Positions 25,825-35,121 are shown, counted from the stretch's first letter. The stretch is 64,000 nucleotides of DNA from Butyricicoccus sp. (GCA_017886875.1 JAGHIZ010000059.1:1-64000), one strand, 5' to 3'. Translations and numbers: made by a program. The notes: generated by a model not told the origin, from the letters alone.

Positions 25825-27876
25825 ATGGATAATAAAGCAAAACTTCTTCGCAGATTGATAGCACTTTTTGGTATAATGAGTTTGCTTTTATGTGTAACAG
25901 CAGCGGGTTTATTTTCACTTCAGGTTATAAATGGTGAAGAATACCATGAGCAGGCACAAAATAGGCTCACAACTTCTTCAACCGTTGCAGCGTCAAGAGG
26001 TGAAATAGTTGATAGATATGGTAGGGCGTTAGTTACAAATCAGTCGGTATATTCACTTAGAATTGATTATCCGCACTGGGATAAGGAAAATCAAAATAGT
26101 ACAATTTTAGCTCTTGTACAGCTAATTAAAAGTTCAGGAAGTACGCCTGTTGACACTTTGCCAATTTCTGAAACTGCACCATTTACTTATATTGGTGAAG
26201 AAGATAGCAAGGAACGTCAACTTCTTGCTGAATTTGTTTTAGAAGAAGATTTTGGTGAAAACCTTACAGCAGAAGAAATAATAGCAAAGTTAAGAGAATA
26301 TTATCAGGTTGATGATGAATATTCAGATGCAGATGCAAGAACTATTGTTGGTATAAGATATGAAATGCAACAAAGTAGTTTTTCATCTTATAATTCATTT
26401 ATTATTGCCTCTGATGTTTCCATGGAGCTTATTGCTAAAATTAAGGAACAGCATACAAAGTTTGCAGGTGTAAATGTTGAAACTGAAGCTGTAAGAAAAT
26501 ATGAAACAACATATGCAGCTCATATTCTTGGTAGAATTACAAAGATTTACAAAGAAGATTGGCCAGAGTATAAAGAAAAAGGCTATAATATGAATGCTAT
26601 GGTTGGTCAAGAGGGTGTGGAAAAGTCATTTGAAGAATATTTAAGGGGTACTGATGGTACACGTTCAATAGAAACTGATGCTAATGGTAATGTTACCAAT
26701 ATAGTTGAAGGTACACCTCCTCAACCAGGCAACAACTGTATTTTAACTATTGACCTTGATGTGCAAAAAGCGGCTGAAGATTCACTAGCATCAACTCTTT
26801 CAGAAATAGAAGGTGCTGGCGGTGGTGCAGCGGTTGCTATTGATGTAAACTCTGGTCAGGTTTTAGCTCTTGCAAGCTATCCAACTTATGATTTAACTCA
26901 ATGGAACCAGCTTTATTCAACTTGGGCACAAGATGAGGAAAATACTCCGCTTTTAAACAGAGCTATACAAGGTACTTATCAACCAGGTTCCACATTTAAG
27001 CCTTTGACAGCTATTGCAGGACTTGAAGAAGGTGTTATTGATGCTTCAACTATTATAACTTGTAATCACTATTACACACAGTTTTCATCAAGGGCTTACA
27101 CATGTATGGGTACTCATGGTCCTACAAATGTTTTAAGAGCGTTGCAGAAATCTTGTAACGTATATTTCTATGAAACAAGTTACAGATTAGGTGGCGAAAA
27201 GCTAGAGGAATGGAGTAGGCTTTTTGGATTTGGTGAAAAAACAGGTATAGAACTTGAATATGAAAAATCGGGTACAGCCGCTGGCCCAAACAATCGTGCA
27301 AATATGCTGAAAAATAATCCGCTTTTAAACCCTTGGCAGCCAGGTGATGTTGTTACTACTGGCATTGGTCAAAGTGATAACCTTATGACACCTATTCAGC
27401 TTGCAAACTATACAGCAGCTATTGCAAATGGTGGTACTCTTTATAAAACAACTATTTTAAAGAGCATTAAAACATATGATTATACGGGCACTGTTGAGGA
27501 AGAAAAATCAGAAATTATCAGACAAATAGATATTTCACAGGAAACTCTTGATTTAGTACGTGAAGGTATGGCTGAAGTTACTGATGATGAAGGTACAGCA
27601 GCTAAGACTTTTGCTGATTATCCAATCAAGGTTGCAGGTAAGTCTGGTACTGCACAGCATAACATGAAAGATGAAAATGGCAACTATAAGGGTGACCATG
27701 CGGTGTTTATCGCTTATGCTCCTTATGATGACCCTCAGATAGCTGTTGCAGTTGTTGGCGAATATGCTAAACATGGTTCAGATGTTGCACCGATTGCAAG
27801 AGATATATTTGATGCATACTTTACAGATGGTGGCAGTGTTACTGATATTAATGGTGAAAATACACTTGTTAAATAG
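25825..27876 (+). CDS. mrdA: Penicillin-binding protein 2 (elongasome transpeptidase)
   Basis: A 683-residue class B penicillin-binding protein. One membrane anchor (about 11-33), a dimerisation/pedestal region (about 50-290, including SRGEIVDRYGRALVTN and GRITKIYKEDW) and the transpeptidase domain with catalytic STFK in GTYQPGSTFKP, SCN in KSCNVYF and KSGTA. It cross-links lateral-wall peptidoglycan with MreC/MreD, encoded just upstream. AAAGGAG precedes the ATG. The short acidic C-terminal tail is not conserved. Confidence 0.93.
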   Translation: MDNKAKLLRRLIALFGIMSLLLCVTAAGLFSLQVINGEEYHEQAQNRLTTSSTVAASRGEIVDRYGRALVTNQSVYSLRIDYPHWDKENQNSTILALVQLIKSSGSTPVDTLPISETAPFTYIGEEDSKERQLLAEFVLEEDFGENLTAEEIIAKLREYYQVDDEYSDADARTIVGIRYEMQQSSFSSYNSFIIASDVSMELIAKIKEQHTKFAGVNVETEAVRKYETTYAAHILGRITKIYKEDWPEYKEKGYNMNAMVGQEGVEKSFEEYLRGTDGTRSIETDANGNVTNIVEGTPPQPGNNCILTIDLDVQKAAEDSLASTLSEIEGAGGGAAVAIDVNSGQVLALASYPTYDLTQWNQLYSTWAQDEENTPLLNRAIQGTYQPGSTFKPLTAIAGLEEGVIDASTIITCNHYYTQFSSRAYTCMGTHGPTNVLRALQKSCNVYFYETSYRLGGEKLEEWSRLFGFGEKTGIELEYEKSGTAAGPNNRANMLKNNPLLNPWQPGDVVTTGIGQSDNLMTPIQLANYTAAIANGGTLYKTTILKSIKTYDYTGTVEEEKSEIIRQIDISQETLDLVREGMAEVTDDEGTAAKTFADYPIKVAGKSGTAQHNMKDENGNYKGDHAVFIAYAPYDDPQIAVAVVGEYAKHGSDVAPIARDIFDAYFTDGGSVTDINGENTLVK

Positions 27877-27969
27877 TATATTTGTATACACAAGTTTTGA
27901 TGTGTAACTTTTTTATTATGCAATATATATAAAATAAAATCTTTTTTTAATGAAAAGTTAGAGAAAACC

Positions 27970-27998
27970 TTGTATATCTATTGCAAATGATTTATACT
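27970..27998 (+). promoter_or_regulatory. minD promoter
   Basis: TTGTAT (27970-27975), a 17-base spacer and TATACT (27993-27998), only about 28 bases before the minD ATG. It would let minD-mgsA be expressed apart from the mre genes. Confidence 0.5.
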
Positions 27999-28025
27999 AA
28001 AATCAGGAGGAGTAATAGAGGTAGT

Positions 28026-28766
28026 ATGTTTAAAGTGATTTTGGTGGCATCAGGTAAAGGCGGTACAGGAAAATCTTCTGTGACTGCAAATGTTGCAGCT
28101 GCACTTGCTCAAAAAGGTCATAAAACCTTAGTTATAGATGCAGACGTCGGTCTTAGAAATCTTGATATCATTTTAGGTATGAGTGATTTAGTTGTTTTTA
28201 GTTTTGCTGATGTTGCTTTGAATATGGTCACACTTGAACAAGCTGCCGCAAAACATCATAATTTAGATAATCTTTATCTGTTAACAGCACCTATAGAACT
28301 TCATAAATTAGATGAAGATAAAATTGCTAATATTATTACTCAGGCTCAAAGCCAAGGCTTTGAATATATTATAATTGATAGTCCAGCAGGTCTTGGCGAT
28401 GAAATTAAACTTTTTGCTTGCGTTTCTACTCAGGCTATTATCGTTACAATGCCTGATACTGCAAGCATTAGGGGAGCTGAGCGTGTCGCTAGACTGCTTG
28501 AGCAGGAAAACATAATGCGTATTCGTATAGTTGTAAACAGAATCCGTCCTTCTTTAATCCGTCAGGGTATTATGGGTAATATAGATGATATTATGGACGA
28601 AATAGGTCTTCCACTTTTAGGTATAGTTCCAGAAGATGAAAATGTTATATCATGCGGTAGTAATGGTAAATGCCTTATTACTAATAAAAAAGGTGGGGCT
28701 TCAACTGCGTTTTGTAATATTGCACAAAGAATAGATGGTGTTAGATTACCAATTATGCGTATCTAA
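28026..28766 (+). CDS. minD: Septum site-determining ATPase MinD
   Basis: A 246-residue ParA/MinD ATPase. The deviant Walker A KGGTGKSS (with the signature lysine), VIDADVGLRNLDIILG and YIIIDSPAG fit MinD rather than ParA. MinD positions division inhibitors at the membrane. The protein ends soon after the ATPase fold with RIDGVRLPIMRI; the positively charged amphipathic membrane-targeting helix seen in model MinD proteins is not evident. No minC or minE is adjacent. ATG 28026 is chosen as the ATPase fold begins there, with GAGGT close by; a stronger AGGAGGAG lies 15 bases away. Confidence 0.85.
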   Translation: MFKVILVASGKGGTGKSSVTANVAAALAQKGHKTLVIDADVGLRNLDIILGMSDLVVFSFADVALNMVTLEQAAAKHHNLDNLYLLTAPIELHKLDEDKIANIITQAQSQGFEYIIIDSPAGLGDEIKLFACVSTQAIIVTMPDTASIRGAERVARLLEQENIMRIRIVVNRIRPSLIRQGIMGNIDDIMDEIGLPLLGIVPEDENVISCGSNGKCLITNKKGGASTAFCNIAQRIDGVRLPIMRI

Positions 28767-28794
28767 AAACTTAACTTGAAAGGGGAAATCTAAA

Positions 28795-29202
28795 ATGAAT
28801 ATCGCTCTGATTGCACATGACCGCAAAAAAGAACTTATGGTACAATTCTGTATGGCATATTGCGGTGTTTTGGCAAAACATAACCTTTGTGCTACTGGTA
28901 CTACAGGAAAATTTGTTTCCGAAGCTACCGGACTTAAAATTGAAAAGTATCTTGCGGGAATGCAGGGCGGTGAGGAGCAGATATCTGCTCGTGTAGCATA
29001 TAACGAAATCGACCTTGTATTATTTTTCAGAGACCCAATGTCAAATAGTGAATATGAACCTGATGTTCATGCACTGGCTAGACTTTGCGATATGCATAAT
29101 ATTCCAATCGCTACTAATTCGGCTACTGCTGAAATGCTTATCTTAGGTCTTGATAGAGGTGACCTAGATTGGAGAAATATTGTAAATCCTAAAACTCACT
29201 AA
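28795..29202 (+). CDS. mgsA: Methylglyoxal synthase
   Basis: A 135-residue hexameric enzyme turning dihydroxyacetone phosphate into methylglyoxal and phosphate, a bypass of lower glycolysis when phosphate is low. IALIAHDRKKELM, the TGTTGKF phosphate loop, GGEEQISARVAYNEIDLVLFFRDP (with catalytic Asp) and PIATNSATAEMLI are all present. AAAGGGG precedes the ATG. Placement after minD is common in Ruminococcaceae-like genomes. Confidence 0.95.
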   Translation: MNIALIAHDRKKELMVQFCMAYCGVLAKHNLCATGTTGKFVSEATGLKIEKYLAGMQGGEEQISARVAYNEIDLVLFFRDPMSNSEYEPDVHALARLCDMHNIPIATNSATAEMLILGLDRGDLDWRNIVNPKTH

Positions 29203-29211
29203 AATAGTTTT

Positions 29212-29240
29212 AATGCTGTGATTTATTCACAGCATTTTTT
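29212..29240 (+). terminator. mgsA terminator
   Basis: TGCTGTGA (29214-29221) and TCACAGCA (29227-29234), extended by AA/TT, followed by six T. It closes the mre-min-mgs block. Confidence 0.85.
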
Positions 29241-29244
29241 GCTA

Positions 29245-29272
29245 TTGAGTTTTACAGCAAATATGGTATGAT
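29245..29272 (+). promoter_or_regulatory. hisS-aspS promoter
   Basis: TTGAGT (29245-29250), a 16-base spacer and TATGAT (29267-29272). The leader to the hisS ATG is short (about 50 bases), too short for a T-box riboswitch. Confidence 0.5.
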
Positions 29273-29330
29273 AATATAGTTAAACTAAATTTTTAAATAA
29301 ATTTTCATATATTAAAAGGGGCTTAAACAA

Positions 29331-30683
29331 ATGGAAAAAATGAAACCTAGAACCTTATCAGGTTTTATGGAGCTTTTGCCGCAAAAACAAGCACAAATGG
29401 AACGTATGATGCAAACTCTACGTGAAACATATGAGCTTTATGGCTTTTATCCACTGGATACTCCTGTACTTGAGGCGTCTGAAGTTCTGCTTGCTAAGGG
29501 TGGCGGCGAAACAGAAAAACAAATTTATCGTTTTCAAAAAGGTGATACAGATTTATCTATGAGATTTGATTTAACTGTACCACTTGCTAAATATGTTGCT
29601 TTGCATTATGGTCAGCTCACTTTCCCATTTAGAAGATATCAAATAGGTAAAGTATACCGTGGCGAACGTGCTCAGCGTGGTAGATTTAGAGAATTCTATC
29701 AAGCGGATATTGATATTATTGGTGATGGTCAGCTAGATATTATTAACGAGGCGGAAATCCCTTCTATTATTTATAAAACTTTCTCCAAAATGGGATTAAA
29801 TCGCTTTAAAATTCGTATTAATAACAGAAAAGTTTTAAACGGCTTTTTTGAAATGCTTGGTTTAAGTGAGCGTTCTGGCAATGTAATGCGTACTATTGAT
29901 AAGCTGGAGAAAATCGGTGCTGATAAAGTGCGTCAAATTCTTTTAGATGATTGCGGTGCATCTGAAAGCCAAGCTGATGAAATTATTAAGTTTATTACTA
30001 TTTCTGGTGGTACTCAAGGCATTTTACAGGCTCTAAAGGCTTACGAGGGCAAAAATGAAGTGCTTGATTTAGGTATCAGCGAACTGACAACCGTTGCAAA
30101 ATATATGGAACAGTTTGGTGTGCCTGCAAGCCATTTTGAAATTGATTTAACTATCGCTCGTGGTCTTGATTACTATACTGGCACTGTTTATGAAACAACT
30201 ATGCTTGACCACCCAGAAATTGGTTCTATTTGCTCTGGTGGTCGTTATGATAATCTTGCTGAGTATTACACAGATAAACAGCTCCCAGGTGTAGGCATTT
30301 CTATTGGTTTAACTCGTCTGTTCTTTGTTCTGGAAGATAAAAATTATCTTGCTGAAACAGCTTCACCTGCTGATGTTATGATTTTACCTATGACCGATGA
30401 TGTAGGGGCTGCTATTGAGCTTGCAACCCGTTTGCGTGATAATGGTGTACGTGTTCAGCTTAACTGTGAAAAGAAAAAGTTCAAAGCTAAAATCACTTAT
30501 GCAGACAAGCTTTCTATCCCTTATGTTGTATTTATGGGTGAGGACGAAATTAAAAATAATACTGTAGCACTAAAGGAGCTTGCAACAGGTGAGCAGACAA
30601 ACACTGGTTTTGATGAGGCTCTGGAGAGAATAAAAACAGGTCTTGCTAAAAACCAAAATGAAAAAGTAATTCAAGATAAATAA
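29331..30683 (+). CDS. hisS: Histidyl-tRNA synthetase
   Basis: A 450-residue class II synthetase. Motif 1 precedes residue 50; motif 2 is FRRYQIGKVYRGERAQRGRFREFYQADIDIIG (split across 100-133); the histidine-specific ARGLDYYTGTVYE and GGRYDNL (motif 3 region) plus GIGLTRL-like VGISIGLTRL follow. A C-terminal anticodon-binding domain (about 345-430) is complete. The full-length C-terminal domain separates it from the HisZ regulatory paralogue. It is upstream of aspS, a very common pairing. AAAAGGGG precedes the ATG. Confidence 0.92.
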   Translation: MEKMKPRTLSGFMELLPQKQAQMERMMQTLRETYELYGFYPLDTPVLEASEVLLAKGGGETEKQIYRFQKGDTDLSMRFDLTVPLAKYVALHYGQLTFPFRRYQIGKVYRGERAQRGRFREFYQADIDIIGDGQLDIINEAEIPSIIYKTFSKMGLNRFKIRINNRKVLNGFFEMLGLSERSGNVMRTIDKLEKIGADKVRQILLDDCGASESQADEIIKFITISGGTQGILQALKAYEGKNEVLDLGISELTTVAKYMEQFGVPASHFEIDLTIARGLDYYTGTVYETTMLDHPEIGSICSGGRYDNLAEYYTDKQLPGVGISIGLTRLFFVLEDKNYLAETASPADVMILPMTDDVGAAIELATRLRDNGVRVQLNCEKKKFKAKITYADKLSIPYVVFMGEDEIKNNTVALKELATGEQTNTGFDEALERIKTGLAKNQNEKVIQDK

Positions 30684-30705
30684 ATTATGAAAGGCATATA
30701 TAATT

Positions 30706-32514
30706 ATGAATAATACTTCTATTGCAGGTATGAAACGCACTCATATGTGTGGAAATCTCAGTAAATCAGATGTTGGTAATATTGTAACTGTTAATGGTTG
30801 GGTTGATAGAGTTCGTGATAACGGTGGTGTACTGTTTTTACTTATTCGTGACCGCTCAGGCATTATTCAGTGTACTTTTGATAAAAGTGTAAATAAAGAT
30901 TTATTTGATATCGCTTTTACTTGTAGAACTGAATTTGTTGTTGCAATTAAAGGTGAACTTGTTGCTCGTGATGAGGCAGCTATAAATAAAAAAATGCCAA
31001 CTGGTGAAGTTGAAGTTATAGCTCAAGATATCAGAATTTTAACACGTGCAGAAACCACTCCTTTTGAAATAGACGATACAAAAGAAGTAAATGACCAAAT
31101 CCGCTTAAAGTATCGCTATCTTGACCTGCGTCGCCCATCTATGCAAAGAAATATGATGCTTCGTCATAGAGTTATGCAGGTGGCTAGAAACTATTTCGAT
31201 GAACAGGGTTTTATTGAAATCGAAACACCTATGTTAACTAAATCCACTCCAGAAGGTGCTAGAGATTACCTTGTGCCTAGCCGTGTACATGCTGGTAAAT
31301 TTTATGCTTTGCCACAGTCACCTCAGCAATACAAGCAGCTTTTAATGCTTGCTGGTATGGATAAATATATACAAATCACTCGTTGTTTCCGTGATGAAGA
31401 CCTTCGTGCAGACCGTCAGCCTGAATTTACTCAGATTGACCTTGAAATGTCTTTTGTAGAACAAGATGATGTTATTGCAGTAAATGAAGGCTTTTTACAG
31501 CGTGTATTCAAGGAAGTTTTAAATGTTGATATCGCTTTACCACTTCCAAGAATGACATGGCAAGATGCTATGGACAAGTATGGCTCTGATAAACCAGATA
31601 CTCGTTTTGGTTTTGAAATCTGCGATATATCTGATATTGCTGCTAACTGTTCATTTAAGGTGTTTAAGGATACTGTTGATAATGGTGGTAGCGTAAGACT
31701 GATTAACTGTAATGGTTATGCAGATAAATTCACTCGCAAAGAGATTGATAAGCTAGGCGAATTTGTAAAAACTTATCGTGCAAAAGGTCTTGCTTGGCTG
31801 AAACTCGCTCAAGACGGTTCTATGACTTCATCTTTTGCTAAGTTCCTAAGTGAAGAAGAAATTGAGCAGATTAAGGCTCGTGCAAATGCAAAGGAAAATG
31901 ACCTTTTATTTGTTGTTGCTGATGCTGATTGGGAAACCGCTGCAACTGCTCTTGGTGCTCTGCGTTGTGAGCTTGCTAAGCGTCTTGACCTTGCTAAGAA
32001 AGATGACTTTAAACTATTATGGGTAACTGATTTCCCTCAGTTTGAGTATAGTGAAGAAGAAGACCGTCTTGTTGCAAAACATCACCCATTCACCGCACCA
32101 ATGGACGAGGATATTGTACTACTTGACACCGACCCTAAAAAGGTTCGTGCAAAGGCTTATGATATTATTCTTAACGGTTGTGAACTTGGTGGTGGTTCTA
32201 TCCGTATCCATGACCCAGAACTTCAAACTAAAATGTTTAGAACTCTTGGATTTACAGAAGAAAAAGCTCAGGAGCAGTTTGGTCATTTAATTACTGCGTT
32301 CTCTTATGGTGCACCTCCTCACGGTGGTTTGGCTTATGGCCTTGATAGACTTTGTATGCTCCTTGCTGGTCTTGACTCTATCCGTGATGTTATCGCATTC
32401 CCTAAGGTTCAAAACGCATCAGATTTAATGATGCATTGTCCAGATGTTGTTGAGCAAAAACAGCTTGATGATTTATCAATCGCTGTTACAAAGATTGAAA
32501 CTGAAGAAGAATAA
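30706..32514 (+). CDS. aspS: Aspartyl-tRNA synthetase
   Basis: A 602-residue bacterial-type AspRS. The N-terminal OB fold (about 10-115, VNGWVDRVRDNGGVLFLLIRDRSG) binds the anticodon. Class II motifs follow: TPEGARDYLVPSR, ITRCFRDEDLRADRQPEFTQIDLEMSF (motif 2) and GGLAYGLDRL (motif 3). The large GAD insertion (about 300-420) marks the bacterial type. It is 22 bases after hisS and should be co-transcribed. Whether it also charges tRNA-Asn cannot be judged here. Confidence 0.95.
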   Translation: MNNTSIAGMKRTHMCGNLSKSDVGNIVTVNGWVDRVRDNGGVLFLLIRDRSGIIQCTFDKSVNKDLFDIAFTCRTEFVVAIKGELVARDEAAINKKMPTGEVEVIAQDIRILTRAETTPFEIDDTKEVNDQIRLKYRYLDLRRPSMQRNMMLRHRVMQVARNYFDEQGFIEIETPMLTKSTPEGARDYLVPSRVHAGKFYALPQSPQQYKQLLMLAGMDKYIQITRCFRDEDLRADRQPEFTQIDLEMSFVEQDDVIAVNEGFLQRVFKEVLNVDIALPLPRMTWQDAMDKYGSDKPDTRFGFEICDISDIAANCSFKVFKDTVDNGGSVRLINCNGYADKFTRKEIDKLGEFVKTYRAKGLAWLKLAQDGSMTSSFAKFLSEEEIEQIKARANAKENDLLFVVADADWETAATALGALRCELAKRLDLAKKDDFKLLWVTDFPQFEYSEEEDRLVAKHHPFTAPMDEDIVLLDTDPKKVRAKAYDIILNGCELGGGSIRIHDPELQTKMFRTLGFTEEKAQEQFGHLITAFSYGAPPHGGLAYGLDRLCMLLAGLDSIRDVIAFPKVQNASDLMMHCPDVVEQKQLDDLSIAVTKIETEEE

Positions 32515-32521
32515 AAATACT

Positions 32522-32557
32522 AAATCGAGCCGTTTTAAATTCGGCTCGATTTTTTTA
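32522..32557 (+). terminator. hisS-aspS terminator
   Basis: ATCGAGCCG (32524-32532) and CGGCTCGAT (32542-32550), then a T8 run that reaches the stop codon of the convergent YtaF-like gene. Confidence 0.88.
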
Positions 32558-33082
32558 CCCGAAAAGCATTTTAAAACCTGCTATCATTAAAAGCATACAC
32601 CCACTGCAAAAGCTTGCTTTTTTGCCTTGAGCATTTGCAAACTTTTCGCCAAGTTTTTGCCCAACAAAAGATGCACTAAATCCGCAAATAAAGCAGAAGA
32701 TAATTAAAACAGCATTTGTATTTACAGATAGACCAGTAAAAAGTGAGTCAAGTGAAAGCGGAACTGCTAAAAATAAAGCCTCAACAGGTGATAAAATACC
32801 CGAATGGTCAATATCCGCTTGAGTTGGATTTAAAAAGCTTTTATCAAGCAGGCAAAACAAAGCAATAATAACAAGAGAAAAACTGCTTATAAAATGGAAA
32901 ATGCTTTCTGGTAAAATCAAAGATAAAATCTTTGCAAATAAAAATGATAATATTAAACAACCAGTGCCAACAAAAGCTATAACCAGTCTTGCACCAAATG
33001 ATATTGATATTTTTTTTGTGCCAAGTGAAAAACAGGTTAAAAGTGAGTCCATTGACATTAAAAATACAAGTAAGAAATCCAT
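32555..33082 (-). CDS. MntP/YtaF-like membrane protein
   Basis: A 175-residue protein with six hydrophobic segments. Two related motifs, MSMDSLLTCFSLGTKK (near the N-terminus) and VPLSLDSLFTGLSV (about 108-121), reproduce the duplicated Asp-containing helix of the DUF204/MntP fold. MntP exports manganese; YtaF is a sporulation membrane protein of the same fold, which suits a spore former. The sequence does not decide between them. The binding site AGGAGG is about 12 bases from the ATG and lies in a possible hairpin. Confidence 0.7.
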   Translation of the reverse strand: MDFLLVFLMSMDSLLTCFSLGTKKISISFGARLVIAFVGTGCLILSFLFAKILSLILPESIFHFISSFSLVIIALFCLLDKSFLNPTQADIDHSGILSPVEALFLAVPLSLDSLFTGLSVNTNAVLIIFCFICGFSASFVGQKLGEKFANAQGKKASFCSGCMLLMIAGFKMLFG

Positions 33083-33133
33083 AAAGCCTAAAATCCTCCT
33101 GCCGTAGTCTATGCAGTAGGGTTTTAAGGCGTG

Positions 33134-33164
33134 AAAAAAGGCTTAGATAAAAACTCTAAGCCTT
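33134..33164 (-). terminator. Amylase gene terminator
   Basis: AAGGCTTAGA (33138-33147) and TCTAAGCCTT (33155-33164). On the minus strand the stem ends in a T6 run. It lies 8 bases beyond the amylase stop. Confidence 0.85.
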
Positions 33165-33171
33165 AAAAGTA

Positions 33172-34488
33172 TTATACAGTTTCCATTTTCCAAAATGCTA
33201 CTGAATATGGAGGAAGTTCACTTCCGCCGCCAAAATCATGCATTTTGCCTGTGATTAAATCAATAGCAGTTCCACATCTTGCGTCAAAATGTGCTGTATA
33301 TGGTGCACTATCTGCATTTATTGCAATTAAAACACGTTCACTATCGGTTTTTCTCTCCCAGATAGCTTGTTTATTAGTTAAGACTACATGTTTAAAATCA
33401 CCGTAACAAAGTGCATTGCTTTCTCTATGTGCTTTCGCCATAGCTGCAATTTTGTCTGTTAGTTCATTCCATTCTGGCGTGTCAATCTCTGGGCGAAGTG
33501 AGTCATCACTTCCATTTTGCTTAACGCCCTCAATACCCCATTCAGAGCCATAATATATACAAGGTATACCTGGCATACCAAACATCATACCAAATAAAAG
33601 TGGTAAATGGTTTTTATCAGTTAAAATACTTGCTGCTCTTGTCACATCATGGTTATCTACAAAGCTCATTAAATGTTTACCTTTGTAAAGTGTCCATTGT
33701 TCTGGGCCAAATTGTCTCATAAGTGAATGGGTGATTTCAAATAAATTCATGCTATTAAGTGATGAATATAAGCCTTTATAACATTCGTAATTGGTGCAAG
33801 AATGAAGCATATTTTCATTTACAATCTGGTTATAGTCGCCATGCAGCATTTCACCAATAAGCACAAAATCAGGCTTTAGTGTGTTGATAAACTCTCTTAG
33901 TTGTCTTAAAAAATCTCTGTCAAGCATATATGCAACATCAAGACGTAAACCGTCAATATCAAATTCTTCTACCCATTTTTTAATACAGCTAAATATATGC
34001 TGGACTACTGCTGGATTTTTTAGATTTAACTTTACTAACTCAAAATGACCTTCCCAGCCTTCATACCAAAATCCGTCATTATATCCCGAATTTCCATCAA
34101 AGGAGATAAGAAACCAATCTTTATATGGTGAGTCCCATTTTTTCTCCTGAACATCTTTGAACGCCCAAAAGCCACGCCCAACATGATTAAATACACCATC
34201 AAGCACAACTTTTATACCTGCTTTGTGCAAATCATCACACACTTTAGCAAAATCTTCATTTGTGCCTAGTCTGCAATCTATTTTGCTAAAATCACGAGTA
34301 TCATAACCATGACTGTCAGCTTCAAAAATAGGGGAGAAGTAAATAGCATTTGCTCCTAGTTTTTGTAAATGTTCTATCCAGTTTGAAATTTTACCTATTC
34401 GGTTCACTGTTACACCATCATTTACTCTTGGTGCACCACAAAAACCGATTGGATAAAACTGATAAAATACACTCTCATAAGCCCACAT
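33172..34488 (-). CDS. GH13 alpha-amylase family glycoside hydrolase
   Basis: A 438-residue TIM-barrel enzyme of glycoside hydrolase family 13. Conserved regions in order: DGVFNHVG (region I), DGLRLDVA (nucleophile Asp), IGEMLHG (acid/base Glu), FVDNHDVTR (transition-state Asp). The short C-terminal beta domain is present. No signal peptide is seen, so it should be cytoplasmic, acting on maltodextrins or cyclodextrins like neopullulanase-type enzymes. Substrate is inferred. The ATG at 34488 is preferred over a TTG four codons earlier that abuts AAAGGAG. It is monocistronic. Confidence 0.87.
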   Translation of the reverse strand: MWAYESVFYQFYPIGFCGAPRVNDGVTVNRIGKISNWIEHLQKLGANAIYFSPIFEADSHGYDTRDFSKIDCRLGTNEDFAKVCDDLHKAGIKVVLDGVFNHVGRGFWAFKDVQEKKWDSPYKDWFLISFDGNSGYNDGFWYEGWEGHFELVKLNLKNPAVVQHIFSCIKKWVEEFDIDGLRLDVAYMLDRDFLRQLREFINTLKPDFVLIGEMLHGDYNQIVNENMLHSCTNYECYKGLYSSLNSMNLFEITHSLMRQFGPEQWTLYKGKHLMSFVDNHDVTRAASILTDKNHLPLLFGMMFGMPGIPCIYYGSEWGIEGVKQNGSDDSLRPEIDTPEWNELTDKIAAMAKAHRESNALCYGDFKHVVLTNKQAIWERKTDSERVLIAINADSAPYTAHFDARCGTAIDLITGKMHDFGGGSELPPYSVAFWKMETV

Positions 34489-34536
34489 AAAAATTGTCAA
34501 CTCCTTTTGTTTAAATGTTAGTTTTAGGACAGTAAT

Positions 34537-34565
34537 AGTATAACGCCTTTAGCCAAAAATAACAA
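34537..34565 (-). promoter_or_regulatory. Amylase gene promoter
   Basis: On the minus strand TTGTTA (34565-34560), a 17-base spacer and TATACT (34542-34537). No CcpA-type cre box was recognised around it. Confidence 0.55.
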
Positions 34566-34643
34566 TACTTATAAAAGAAAAAATCAAAAAATATGTTAAT
34601 TTGACGATAAACAGCAAAAAACCGCTTTGCAAATAAAAACCTC

Positions 34644-34672
34644 TTGAAATCAAAGAGTAAATATGATATAAT
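34644..34672 (+). promoter_or_regulatory. rplS promoter
   Basis: TTGAAA (34644-34649), a 17-base spacer and a perfect TATAAT (34667-34672), suited to a highly expressed ribosomal gene. Confidence 0.75.
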
Positions 34673-34684
34673 TTGAAACCGAAT

Positions 34685-34766
34685 AACGGGCATTCCTCTG
34701 CTTACCGGTTAAAGCCTTAAATTTATGATATGGCAAGAATGTCTATGATGAAAGGAATACTGTAAT
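34685..34766 (+). ncRNA. Candidate L19 (rplS) mRNA leader
   Basis: The 5' untranslated region of rplS folds: GGCATTC (34689-34695) pairs with GAATGTC (34737-34743), one G-U, enclosing a GCC/GGC helix (34714-34716 with 34732-34734) and a conserved-looking TTACCGG. Firmicutes are known to carry an autoregulatory L19 leader in this place. The match is by position and simple structure only; a covariance search was not possible. Confidence 0.5.
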
Positions 34767-35108
34767 ATGGATTTAGTAAAGGTATTATCTGAGCAGCAGC
34801 TCAAGAGCGATCTTCCAGAACTGAAGATTGGTGACACCGTAAAGGTGCATGCAAAGATTAAGGAAGGTAACAGAGAGCGTATTCAGGTGTTTGAAGGCAT
34901 TATCATTGCTATGAAACACGCTGGCATCAACAAGACTGTTACTGTTCGTCGTATTTCTTACGGCGTTGGCGTTGAAAAGACTTTCCCAGTACACTCCCCA
35001 AATATCGCTAAGTTTGAGGTTGTTCGTAACGGTAAGGTTCGCCGTGCTAAGCTGTACTACCTACGTGGCCGTGTTGGTAAGGCTGCTAAGGTTGCAGAAA
35101 AGGTTTAA
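34767..35108 (+). CDS. rplS: 50S ribosomal protein L19
   Basis: A 113-residue ribosomal protein at the 30S-50S interface. [48 protein letters not shown] and [15 protein letters not shown] are standard L19 segments. Codon use shifts to G/C-ending codons (AAG, GTT, CGT), typical of high expression. It starts the rplS-lepB-rbgA-rnhB-yraN cluster but has its own terminator. Confidence 0.97.
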   Translation: MDLVKVLSEQQLKSDLPELKIGDTVKVHAKIKEGNRERIQVFEGIIIAMKHAGINKTVTVRRISYGVGVEKTFPVHSPNIAKFEVVRNGKVRRAKLYYLRGRVGKAAKVAEKV

Positions 35109-35121
35109 GTTGCAATCATTA

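Noticed and set aside
29203..29330. T-box or other riboswitch upstream of hisS-aspS
   Set aside because: The gap is 128 bases, and a terminator for mgsA plus a promoter fill it. The remaining leader of about 50 bases is too short and has no T-box sequence.
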